Part shown: positions 10,906 through 20,500 of the stretch, piece by piece
How the letters are laid out: the number at the start of each line of letters is the position of its first letter
Numbering within the stretch: position 1 is the stretch's first letter
Origin: Rubripirellula amarantea
Lineage (GTDB): Bacteria > Planctomycetota > Planctomycetia > Pirellulales > Pirellulaceae
Assembly: GCF_007859865.1 (NCBI RefSeq)
Contig: NZ_SJPI01000001.1
Span: forward strand, 2,725,337-2,789,336
Length of the DNA stretch: 64,000 bases
Direction of reading: 5' to 3'
Made by a program: the position numbers and the translations under genes
Notes under the pieces: model-generated
What the model was told of the DNA's origin: nothing
Databases searched by the model: none
The model's input: only the letters and a program-made list of their open reading frames with translations

Positions 10906-12195
10906 TTAGCCAGCCTTTTGATTCTGATCGTCGACACGTTGGATTCGCATGGATTCGATCTTTCGCGTCGTCGCTCTGAGGATCTTGATCTGCGAAGTAC
11001 CAATCGCCAGTTCAGTGCCTTCGTCCGGAATCGATCCCGTGTGGTAGAGCACGTAACCGGCAACCGTTTCGTAGTCTTCGCTCTCGGGAAGGTCCCAATC
11101 GAGCAGTTCGTTCAGGTCGTCGATCATCACGCGACCATCAACCTCGACGGTTTCTTCGTCCACGATCTTCACACCGAACTCTTCATCCTCGTCCGATTCG
11201 TCAACGATCTCGCCGACGATTTCTTCGAGTGCATCTTCGATGGTAACAACACCCGCGGTCTGGCTGAACTCGTCGAGTACGATCGCCATGTGAGAGCGGC
11301 TGTGCAGGAACTCTCGCAACAATGACTCAACGCTGCGAGTATCGGACACCGTCCATGGCTTCCGCATCACTTCGGTCAAGGGATGCGACTCTAAACCACC
11401 ATTTGCCAGGAACGGCATCAAGTCTTTGACGTAAAGGATACCGACAACGTTATCGAGATTGTCCTGGAACACGGGAAAGCGAGTTCGCCCCGCCTCGACG
11501 ATGGTCGCCAAGATTTGGGTCCATTCCCAGCGGATGTCGATTGCATCAACCTCACCACGATTGGTCATGATGTGGCTAACGGTGTTCTCGTGCAGCGTCA
11601 CCACACCTTGAATCATTTCGCGAACGCCCGGTCCGAAGTAGCCTTCACGTGTGCCCGCAGTAACGATCGTCCGAATTTCGTCTTCGAGTTGTTCCTCTTC
11701 TTCGTCAGCATTCTCAGCGGTTCCCGTCAAACGTCGTGTCACCAAATCGACGAGCTCGCCCGGTGCTGCAAGTGGACTCATCACGATCGAAAGAGTTCGC
11801 CAGAACGGCCAGGTGTGATAAAGAACCGGAGTCGACGCAAATCGAGTCACCGCGACGGGTAACCATACGTGAACCATCATCATCATGCCGACCGCGCAGA
11901 CACCCCAGCCGAGCAACCGGATGGGCGAGGGTGAAGGTTCGTCGACGAAGATCGTACCGGTACCAGCGATCAGGAAGATCACCGTCCCGATCATACGTAG
12001 GTAACCCGAGCCATCAATGGCAGCGTCTTGGTGATCAAGGACAGCGCCGAATCGGTCGCGGTTCTTCTTGAGGCGGCAATAGGCTTCGAGGGCCTTGCCG
12101 GCAAAACTGTCCAGTAGTTCGCGACCGAGTCCGCCAATGCTGCTGATTAAAAAGCCAAAGGCCGATACAACCAGCCAACCGTACAAGTGACTCAC
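10906..12195 (-). CDS. CNNM/CBS-pair membrane protein (HlyC/CorC family)
   Basis: 429 residues. The N-terminal 140 carry hydrophobic membrane segments (LVVSAFGFLISSIGGLG, MIGTVIFLIAGTGTIFV, LGWGVCAVGMMMMVHVW). Two CBS motifs follow (about 190-330: TRFPVFQDNLDNVVGILYVKD; MAIVLDEFSQTAGVVTIED) and a C-terminal CorC/HlyC domain (about 345-425) with EDYETVAGYVLYHTGSIPDEG. Family members are linked to magnesium or other divalent-metal efflux, with adenine nucleotides bound by the CBS pair. The start overlaps the ybeY stop by four bases (ATGA), indicating translational coupling. Proximity to YbeY is a common bacterial arrangement. The substrate is not determined by the sequence. Confidence 0.88.
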   Translation of the reverse strand: MSHLYGWLVVSAFGFLISSIGGLGRELLDSFAGKALEAYCRLKKNRDRFGAVLDHQDAAIDGSGYLRMIGTVIFLIAGTGTIFVDEPSPSPIRLLGWGVCAVGMMMMVHVWLPVAVTRFASTPVLYHTWPFWRTLSIVMSPLAAPGELVDLVTRRLTGTAENADEEEEQLEDEIRTIVTAGTREGYFGPGVREMIQGVVTLHENTVSHIMTNRGEVDAIDIRWEWTQILATIVEAGRTRFPVFQDNLDNVVGILYVKDLMPFLANGGLESHPLTEVMRKPWTVSDTRSVESLLREFLHSRSHMAIVLDEFSQTAGVVTIEDALEEIVGEIVDESDEDEEFGVKIVDEETVEVDGRVMIDDLNELLDWDLPESEDYETVAGYVLYHTGSIPDEGTELAIGTSQIKILRATTRKIESMRIQRVDDQNQKAG

Positions 12196-12737
12196 GCCGA
12201 GGGCTCCCGTGAGAGCGATTCAACGTCGGCACCGAAACGTTCGATCTCAACGATCCCTAGTTCCTTCATGATTTCCGATTCGGCGGCTCGCATGGCGGCA
12301 CGCTCGATCGGGTCATGGTCATCCATGCCAATGATGTGCAACGAGCCATGAGCAACGTACAAGCACAGTTCGTTGTCGATCGACCAACCTAACTCTTGTG
12401 CTCGCACCCGAGCGGTGTCGACGCTGACGACCATTTCACCTTCGATGGTCGGCGGTTCAGCAGAATAACCAAAGCTAATCACATCGGTGGGATAGTCGTG
12501 ATCGAGATGGCGAGCGTTAAGTTCTTGAATGGTGGGATCGTTCGTGATCCGCAACCCAATCTCACCGCAATGAAATCCGCCTCGCTTGACTGCTGCCGTG
12601 ATGACTCGGCGGAGTTGGCCTTGATTGATCGGCGCAGATACTTGCGGATCAATCGTGATTTCGATGGCAAGTGGGGTAGCTGAGCTTGGGTCAGACTCAT
12701 CCGGTAAAGGAGGGTCTTCGGGGCTGAGATCAGTCAC
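12192..12737 (-). CDS. ybeY: rRNA maturation endoribonuclease YbeY
   Basis: 181 residues. The family zinc motif HGSLHIIGMDDHD lies at about 131-143 with the three metal-binding histidines, preceded by the conserved DYPTDVISFGY. YbeY is a metallo-endoribonuclease needed for 16S rRNA 3'-end processing and ribosome quality control. The first 25 residues are acidic, proline-rich and probably disordered. It is the third gene of a leftward run phoH, HD-domain protein, ybeY, corC-like. It starts 29 bases after the upstream stop and overlaps the downstream gene by four bases. Confidence 0.95.
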   Translation of the reverse strand: MTDLSPEDPPLPDESDPSSATPLAIEITIDPQVSAPINQGQLRRVITAAVKRGGFHCGEIGLRITNDPTIQELNARHLDHDYPTDVISFGYSAEPPTIEGEMVVSVDTARVRAQELGWSIDNELCLYVAHGSLHIIGMDDHDPIERAAMRAAESEIMKELGIVEIERFGADVESLSREPSA

Positions 12738-12766
12738 AAGAAAAAGGGCTCACCTGTAATGCTAAA

Positions 12767-15130
12767 TTAAGCGGATTGTTGACCGGGATACTTAACGCGA
12801 GCGTGATAGATCGCAGTCAAGGATTTGACTAAGCTTCGTCGAATTCGATCGAGTTGCAAGAACGTAAGACCACATTCATCGAATTGTCCGTCACTCATTT
12901 TCTTCTGTGCGATGGCATCGACCAAGTTTTGGATACGTGATGGCGTTGGATCCACCAGTGTCCGAGACGCACTTTCGACGGTATCGGCGAGCATCATCAC
13001 CGCGGCTTCGAGCGTTTGCGGTTTAGGACCAGGATAGCGGAAATCCTTGTCGCTGACCGATTCGCCGTTGGGGTCTTCTTCACTGCGGCGAGCTGCTTCG
13101 CGGTAGAAATACTCAACCAGCGTCGTTCCATGGTGCTGAAGAATGAAGTCGATGATCGGCTCGGGCAGGTGGTGACTTCGGGCGAGGTCGGCACCATCTT
13201 TCACATGAGCGATGATGACGAGTGTGCTCATGGCCGGTTGAAGCGAATCGTGTTGGTTCACGCCCGCGGATTGGTTCTCGATGAAGTACTCCGGTTTAAA
13301 CATCTTTCCGATGTCATGAAAGTACGCTCCCACTCGAACCAAGAGCCCGTTTGCGCCAATCGAATCGGCGGCTGCTTCGGCGATTGAGGCAACATTGATG
13401 GAGTGGTTGTACGTTCCGGGAGCTCGCTGAGCGAGTCTTCGCAGCAGCGGGTGGCTGGCGTCGCCCAGTTCCAACAAACTTAGATCCGTCTGAACGCCGA
13501 ACCCTTTTTCCACTAACGGCAGCAGCGGTGTCATAGCAGCGGCGGAAATCAGAATGAAGCCGCCGGCACGGAACGCTTCTCGGACAAGTCCCCACACAAC
13601 CATATCGAAGATAGGGCCTCGATAGACCGGTTCAATGTCCGGCCCCGGGGCACCGGCGGAAAGCGTTTGCCCGGTAACGATCCCGACGCCAATTACGGTG
13701 AATAAGGTGATAACCGCTGAAACACCGCCAACGTACAGCAAGTGAGTCCGCGTTCGAATTCGCCCCAGCAGCAAGATGCAACTGGTGCAAGCGGCCGCCA
13801 TCATGACCAACTCGGCAAGATCCAAACCAAGAAACAACGTCAAGGACAAGCAAGCAGCCGCCATCAGCAGCAACGCCAATTCGCGACCATACACCACCGA
13901 CATCAATATGGATGCCATCACAAGCGGGATCAACTCAGCTCGCCAACGATCTCCCGATACCCAATATCCGAGGCTGATCGCAGAGACAACGACGATCAGC
14001 AATTTGGCGAGCTTCCAACGGCTCAGCAACAGCGAACGGTCGTCGACAAAGAAGATATAGCTTGCACACAACAAATACAGAGCAGCAATCATTCCGCCGT
14101 AGGCCGCCATGCGGGAAAGCTTATCCGTCCATCGCATCTGCCCGATCAGTTCCGACCATTCCCGCTTCAGCAAGCCGATCTCGACGTTCGTCAGCGGTAC
14201 TCCTGCTTCGGCCAATTGCGATTCACCATGACGATAGGCTGTCATGACCGGATCAACAGCATCGGCAGCGGCTTGCCGAGCCTTTTCGCTTTTTTCGTCG
14301 TCGTACTGCAGTGTGGGATACTCGGGCAATCGCTGCACGATCCACGAGCTGATCATCTCAGCAACCTTCTGGCCGCCCTCTTCGGGGTACCTTGTACGGA
14401 ATTGTTCTCGCAGTCGCTTCACGAACTCAATGCTCGCTTGAGCAATACGAACGTCACTGGTCTCGACGGGAAGCGATTCATCAGGCGTGTGCGCTTCGTA
14501 CACACGGATCATGTCCTGACGACCTTGTTCTTGCTGATGCTGCAGCGCTTGTAGCAAACCCTTGCGTTCGTTCTCTTCCATTGCCACGCGAAGTGCGTCT
14601 TGCAATTTCTTGAGCTCGGGATCTTCGGCGAGGACGGACTTCAGAACAGAAAACCGTTTGGCAGGGGAATCCGCGTCGTCTGCTTCGTCACCCTCGTAGA
14701 ACTGCGCAAACGCAAGGCGTTCTTCCTCGGTCATCTGGTCAAACGAAGGTGCGCCGAGGACCTTGAAAAGTTGATCCTTTAATGCAGCTTTGATTTGTTT
14801 GATTGGCTCGCTGCGGTTGCGATAGAAAGCCAACACCTCACGGCGTTTTGTATTCTGCAGCGCTTTGGTTTCCTCGAGATTGGGAACGTCGAAGGTAACT
14901 CGGCTGACCAGATCACGCGCCGGGATAGCGCCTAGTCGATACGCGAACTGGGGTGCCCATGTTTGACAAAGCACCAGCAATGCGATGGCTGCAGTAACAG
15001 CAATGCCAATGCGGCTAAGCACGTCCGCTTTATCGGCGTCCTGCCACCACTGGACCAGTCGCGGTTTTTGAATGCCGAGCGAGTCAATTCGCTCTTGCTT
15101 ATTTCGAGGTTTGGTTGTGCCACTCATCAC
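12767..15130 (-). CDS. 7TM-HD family phosphohydrolase (YqfF/PgpH-like)
   Basis: 787 residues. One membrane segment near 45 (IGIAVTAAIALLVLCQTW) is followed by a long extracytoplasmic domain to about 340. A block of seven or so hydrophobic helices (about 345-565) comes next, then a cytoplasmic HD domain beginning HSINVASIAEAAADSIG near 570 with the paired FHDIGK near 607. In the PgpH family this domain hydrolyses cyclic di-AMP to pApA; that activity is inferred from family membership. It sits between phoH and ybeY, the same order as phoH-yqfF-ybeY of Firmicutes. The start ATGATG gives two possible initiators one codon apart. Confidence 0.92.
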   Translation of the reverse strand: MMSGTTKPRNKQERIDSLGIQKPRLVQWWQDADKADVLSRIGIAVTAAIALLVLCQTWAPQFAYRLGAIPARDLVSRVTFDVPNLEETKALQNTKRREVLAFYRNRSEPIKQIKAALKDQLFKVLGAPSFDQMTEEERLAFAQFYEGDEADDADSPAKRFSVLKSVLAEDPELKKLQDALRVAMEENERKGLLQALQHQQEQGRQDMIRVYEAHTPDESLPVETSDVRIAQASIEFVKRLREQFRTRYPEEGGQKVAEMISSWIVQRLPEYPTLQYDDEKSEKARQAAADAVDPVMTAYRHGESQLAEAGVPLTNVEIGLLKREWSELIGQMRWTDKLSRMAAYGGMIAALYLLCASYIFFVDDRSLLLSRWKLAKLLIVVVSAISLGYWVSGDRWRAELIPLVMASILMSVVYGRELALLLMAAACLSLTLFLGLDLAELVMMAAACTSCILLLGRIRTRTHLLYVGGVSAVITLFTVIGVGIVTGQTLSAGAPGPDIEPVYRGPIFDMVVWGLVREAFRAGGFILISAAAMTPLLPLVEKGFGVQTDLSLLELGDASHPLLRRLAQRAPGTYNHSINVASIAEAAADSIGANGLLVRVGAYFHDIGKMFKPEYFIENQSAGVNQHDSLQPAMSTLVIIAHVKDGADLARSHHLPEPIIDFILQHHGTTLVEYFYREAARRSEEDPNGESVSDKDFRYPGPKPQTLEAAVMMLADTVESASRTLVDPTPSRIQNLVDAIAQKKMSDGQFDECGLTFLQLDRIRRSLVKSLTAIYHARVKYPGQQSA

Positions 15131-15197
15131 AATGAGCCCGCGGTCGTCAGGTGAGCATGGCCACTAGCCAGCGTACGTGACGCGATCACAGCGTGCC

Positions 15198-16247
15198 TTA
15201 GTGGTCCTCGTCGCGAGATTGCTTGGAAGGGGAAACGAAATCTTCACTATGGGAACGAAACGCCGGGGACCGGCTTTCTCGAGAATCTTCGCCATCGTAG
15301 GCCGCAACAATCAGTTGCACCAACTTGTGACGCACGATGTCCGAGGCGTGTAGCCGGACCATGCCGATCGAATCGATTTTATTCAAGCGGTTGACCGCAT
15401 CATGCAGGCCGCTGGTGACGCCACGTGGCAAGTCTAACTGAGTCGCATCGCCGCTGACGACCATCTTGCTGCGTTCGCCCATTCGAGTCAAAAACATCTT
15501 CATTTGCGCGACGGTGGTATTTTGAGCTTCATCCAAAATGATGAACGCGTCATTAAGCGTTCGACCTCGCATGTAGGCCAACGGAATGACCTCAATGACA
15601 TCCTGTTCCATGAACCCACGAGCCTGGTCGTAGTCGACCATTTCGGCAAGGGCGTCCATCAATGGCCGCAGGTAAGGATTAAGTTTCGCACGCAGGTCAC
15701 CCGGTAAGAAGCCCAGACTTTCGCCTGCTTCCACAGCCGGTCGAACGAGAACGATCTTTCGAACATCACCCGCCCGCAACGCTTCCACAGCCATCGCGAC
15801 GGCAAGGTAAGTCTTGCCCGTACCGGCGGGACCAAGTGCGAAAGTCAGGTCATAGGCGCGAATGGCGTCGACGTATTTTGCTTGACCAGGCGTTCGCGGT
15901 TTGATGCGCCGACCTGCATGCTGAATGTTGATTTCTTCGGCCTTGCCATTGCTAACCGTCACTGACGCCACTTTGGACTCAGCAGCAATGCCGCCTTCTT
16001 CGGAAGCGGCTTGTTCAACATCACCAGCGCTAAGTTCGCCCTGCTTACGCGAGAGATGACGAAGCTTCTCTAGCGTTCGCGTTGCCCGCTGGACAGGTTC
16101 GTCGTCACCCGAGATCCGGATATGGCCGTCACGCTGAGTGATACGAACGTCAAATAGCCGCCGTAGTTTTCGCAGGTGTTGATCGCGTGGCCCAAAGAGC
16201 GCCAATATTTCGCTGGGATCGTTGATCGAAAGCGTGGTTTCGGTCAT
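15198..16247 (-). CDS. phoH: PhoH-like ATPase
   Basis: 349 residues. An N-terminal KH-like region (about 10-70) precedes a P-loop ATPase with Walker A ALGPAGTGKTYLAVAMA near 138 and Walker B FIILDEAQNTT near 238, followed by MVVSGDATQLDLP. PhoH proteins are RNA-associated ATPases of uncertain role, repeatedly clustered with ybeY. The C-terminal 25 residues are charged and serine-rich. It is the first gene of the leftward cluster; 199 bases without a gene separate it from cdsA and should hold its promoter, which I could not define. Confidence 0.95.
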   Translation of the reverse strand: MTETTLSINDPSEILALFGPRDQHLRKLRRLFDVRITQRDGHIRISGDDEPVQRATRTLEKLRHLSRKQGELSAGDVEQAASEEGGIAAESKVASVTVSNGKAEEINIQHAGRRIKPRTPGQAKYVDAIRAYDLTFALGPAGTGKTYLAVAMAVEALRAGDVRKIVLVRPAVEAGESLGFLPGDLRAKLNPYLRPLMDALAEMVDYDQARGFMEQDVIEVIPLAYMRGRTLNDAFIILDEAQNTTVAQMKMFLTRMGERSKMVVSGDATQLDLPRGVTSGLHDAVNRLNKIDSIGMVRLHASDIVRHKLVQLIVAAYDGEDSRESRSPAFRSHSEDFVSPSKQSRDEDH

Positions 16248-16446
16248 GTATGTTCCGTGGGAGTCGGTGGTTCCAGTGGTCGAATTGTACTGATTTATTC
16301 ACGGTAGTGCTAAAGCAACCTGCACCGCAAAGTTGCAAATTGCAGCACCTGCCACCCTGGCAGCAAAAACGAAAAGGGCACTTTCTGGACCATTCCAAGG
16401 CATTCCCCGCAGCATAATTTGCCGATGGCAAAGGCAAACTATCCAG

Positions 16447-17448
16447 TTAGCCCAGTCCCACCCCCGCCGCGAAGCACAAATAGGCAGGTAAAACCGCTGC
16501 AATAAGAGAATCCGTCACGTCCCAAACGCCGCCCAGACCGGGCAACCAGGTACCGCTATCTTTTGCGCCGCTGTCACGTTTGATCATGGATTCTGCTAAA
16601 TCACCGACCAAACCAGCAATCGCTAGCAACGGTCCCAACAAGAGAGCCCCCAACCAAGGTTGGTTCACGCCGGGGATCGATGTTTCCAAAACAGGGCCTG
16701 CTGCGGAATTCGCGATGGCTGGAAAAAGCCAAAGCAAACAACCGAATGCGACGACCGTAGCGGTAATGATGCCGCCGATGAGGCCCTCCCAGGTTTTACC
16801 AGGACTCAAGTTGGGAATTAGCTTTCGCTTCCCAAAGGACTTGCCTGCAAAGTAGGCTCCCGCGTCGGCCGACTTCGTGACCGCGATCATGGTTAGCAAC
16901 GCCGCCAAACCCCAGTTCCCATCACCAAGCGAACGCAACGAAACCATCAAGGCAAACGGCAATCCGACGTAACCGACCACGAAGGACGACAACAATACCC
17001 GCTGCAACGCACCTCGACCGGCCGCTTCGTAGCATCGCATCTCTGCCATCAGCCCCAAGAAGATTGCCATGATCCCCGCAACCACAATCCAACCTAATTC
17101 ACCGACCGGACAGTTCTGAGGATACGCAGCGTCGAAAAGCGGCCACAGCAAGGGAACGGTAGCGGAGAGCGTCACTAGGCACGTAAGAAACAGTACTCGG
17201 GTGCGAGGTGGTGTTGAGGGATAAGCCGAATCGTTGGCACCCGCACTGTTGCGAATCATTGAAACGATGTCCCATGCGCTGCCTAAGGAAAAGAACAACA
17301 GCAACGGAAGCAACCAAAGACCTTCAGCACCCACGATCGAATAGTTTCCATCGAGATACAACAGCGCAGCGACGAGGCTGATCAAGACGGCAGAAGTTCG
17401 AAGTCGGTCACGCAGCAAAACAAGCGTCCTTAGAAATGTCGGGGGCAA
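16447..17448 (-). CDS. cdsA: Phosphatidate cytidylyltransferase (CDP-DAG synthase)
   Basis: 333 residues with about eight hydrophobic segments. The C-terminus carries the family signature in the form SMIKRDSGAKDSGTWLPGLG followed by GVWDVTDSL near 300-325. CdsA makes CDP-diacylglycerol from phosphatidate and CTP in the cytoplasmic membrane, the branch point of phospholipid synthesis. The metal-binding Lys-Asp and the two late Asp residues are kept. The signature's usual His (P-x-H-G-G) is Leu here and the usual D-R-x-D is D-V-T-D. No undecaprenyl synthase or frr gene is next to it, unlike many bacteria. The downstream spacer to phoH is 199 bases. Confidence 0.9.
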   Translation of the reverse strand: MPPTFLRTLVLLRDRLRTSAVLISLVAALLYLDGNYSIVGAEGLWLLPLLLFFSLGSAWDIVSMIRNSAGANDSAYPSTPPRTRVLFLTCLVTLSATVPLLWPLFDAAYPQNCPVGELGWIVVAGIMAIFLGLMAEMRCYEAAGRGALQRVLLSSFVVGYVGLPFALMVSLRSLGDGNWGLAALLTMIAVTKSADAGAYFAGKSFGKRKLIPNLSPGKTWEGLIGGIITATVVAFGCLLWLFPAIANSAAGPVLETSIPGVNQPWLGALLLGPLLAIAGLVGDLAESMIKRDSGAKDSGTWLPGLGGVWDVTDSLIAAVLPAYLCFAAGVGLG

Positions 17449-17560
17449 AAAGGCAGGTAGGAAGTCGGTGAAGCCGGAAATTAGCTTCTTGGATCAAGCA
17501 CGAATCGTGCACTCATCAGCCACGGAAAAACGCTGTCAGGAAACACTAGGATCCGGCGAA

Positions 17561-20500
17561 TCACTCGAACAGGTCTTCGACCATGTCGTCATCTTCACTG
17601 AGTTCGTCTTCACTGAGTTCACCTTCCTCGCCCGTAGTTTCGCCAGGAGGAAGCGGGCCGAAGCGGAAGTGCACCACCTCGTCCGTACCGATGTTCGCGA
17701 TCATCCGGTTCAACGCACCTTGGACTACGATTCTTGTTTCTAACGCGTTGTTGCCCACATGAATCGGTTTCTCAAAACGACTCACCGCATCCTTGCCATC
17801 TTGGACATCAATTGCGAGCAGGTCTAACCACTTCTTGCGGACTCTTGTTGAAATGGACGAAGAAACCGGACTGCGCGTCAGCAACATCAAGGGAGTGTCA
17901 GCGGGTTGCGTCAGCGTGCATCCCCAAGGTTCGTCAAATTCGCGAGTCCAACGCACGCTGCCGTCTTGAAGATCGACCGCGATCGCCGCATGCATCGTTT
18001 GATGTTGAGCACCGCCATTAGTAACCGTTTCCGTCTTTCCAGGTGTCGGCGTGCGGTCAAATTTACGACGAGGCAACAACAACAACTGGCCGTCTAATCG
18101 CAGCGTCTTTATCCCCTGCAAGTCTTCAATGACTGGAGTCTCGGGACGCGATATCTCTTTGCCGGTGACTAAGTCCCAAATCAACGCTTGGCCGTCACTT
18201 TGCATCCAACCAAGGTAGCGACCATCGCTGACATCGCCATAAGCCGAGGGAGCGACGGTGCTGCGACGATTCACGCTCAGTGATTCTTGTTCGAGAACGA
18301 CGGCATCGTTAAACGGATCGACCAAGCGGATGTTGTGTGTCTTGCGACTTGGATCGGTTGCGGAGTACGCCAACACGTATGGTCCGGCCGATTCCCATAT
18401 GAAGCCTTGTGTCCAGGGTTTCTTTTCTATCAAACGGCCATCGCGAAGATCGAAGATGGCAATTTCCCTAGAAGACTCGGATACGACCGCGATTTGGTTC
18501 CCTTTGCAAACGACATTGCCACCCTTGGGTGCCGTCGAATTACGCCAGATTGTCTCGCTGGTCATCAAGTCAATCACATACAGATCGCCGCCCTGCAAAA
18601 CAGCAATTCGATCCCCAAGAATTGGCCCCACGGTAAACTCCGAGATAACCTTCGAAGGGGTCGATGCGTTGATGTTGTAGCGAACCACTTCATCCCCGAA
18701 CGGCGTTGTGCTTCGCCGCGACTGGGCAAGTGGACTTCCGTCGCCGGTCAGGCCCTTAGTCCACATGATCCCTTCGCCATCGTTCTTTTCAACATGAGCC
18801 AAATCGATGCACATCAATTGGCTGGCCATCGTGATCATCATCAAGCCACCACTGATGTTTGCCTCTTTGTAATCGCTGTCATTTTGCATGGCCCCGTTGA
18901 TGGCAAGCGGATGCGATCCTCCGCTTGAATCACGAATGGCTAGTTGGGCATTCGGTTCGGTGACCAAACGCCATCCGTCAAAGGTCAGGCCGGATAAGGT
19001 AGCGGTCTTATGGGTAGACGTAGACATGAACCGAGCCGCGGCGGGCGATCGAGTGCTCGGCCATTTCAGCGTTACCGGCGCCGGCCACTCGTATTCGCCG
19101 TTCACTGCATTGGTCAGTTTTGTGATTTCATCCAAACGCTCTATTTGGTTTGGCTCAAGACCTTCAATCTGACTGAGTTGTTCCAGAATCGCAGCAGCAT
19201 CTTGGTACATCATCGCGTCTGCATAGTTGCTGCACAGTTCGACAAGTTCGTCAGGCGTGAAACTTTCCGCGTCAAGAATTGGTGACACTCGCGAGCCAAT
19301 CAATAGTCTTTCGATGGCTAAGTATTCTTCGTTCTCACGATGGCGTCGAATCAATTCGCGTTTAACCGGTCCGATGCCATGCCAACCTTCAAATTGGTGT
19401 GATAGCTGTCGGAGCTGCGAAACCGAACTGTCCAGCTTCGCCGAGCAAGCGGCGTCGATACGATCTCGAATTCGCTGTTTCTGCTGTCTGTCCGCCAATT
19501 CATGCACTTCACTCATTCGAGCGGCTACCCAGGCGTCGAGAGAGCAAAAACGAGTCGGGTCACTGATAACATCTTGTGCGATGGTGTGAGAGGATTTTTC
19601 GTCAAGCAGCAAGAAAGACAATTCGATCAGACGCTCTGACGCAACTTCCGGGTCCCCTTGCTTCATCGCTGCTTGAGCTCGAAGCGACAATAGTTCAATC
19701 GCCTGGGCCGGTTGGTCAATTAGCTGAGTCAGCTCATCCACAAACTTCTCGCCTTCCGACGGGTCGTCACGCAGTACGCCCAGCATTGCAGAGACGCTTA
19801 GCATCAATACTTCATCGTTAGCCGGTTGCATCACCCTGGCTCGTTGCAAGTAATCCATGGCTTCAATTCGCTGGCCGCGTTGGATCAAGAGTTCCGACTT
19901 TCGAACAAGCGCCTCAAAGTTATCGGGGTCTTCACTTAACATTCGATTAACGACTGGCTCGAGCGATGCTTCGCCAAACGCAACCGATAGGCTGTCGGGG
20001 CCTTGAACAATCACTTCGCCGTCAACCGCGATCATGTTACCGAGCGGGTACTTTGTGCTTCGACGTTGCAGGACGCTACCATCAGCCAAGGACAAACGGA
20101 TCAACTGATTCGTCGTCGTAGGAAGTAAGTAGTCATCGTTGCCAAACAAACCTCGCCCGTTGATCTGTTGCCCTGCCGATAGCATGTCTCGTTCACTCGT
20201 CCATGCGGGAGCGCCTGAGTCCAAGTCGTATGCACGAACTCGATCGGCGCCGACGACATAGAACTTGTTGTCGCGGATGCCAGCCAAGTACCGCATGTTG
20301 ATGCGATCTTTCGGTGGGAACTTTAAGCTGCCATCCATCAAATCAAACGCGAACAGGTGCTCTGATTCCGGCGGAGTAACCAACACCGTTGTGTCTTTCG
20401 TGACGGCAACTCCATTGTCCCAACGCTGCATCAACGAAGCCGAACTGAACCCGCGTCCTCGCGTGTGCACCCGTGTGGCCTCGGAACTGCGTTCAAAGGA

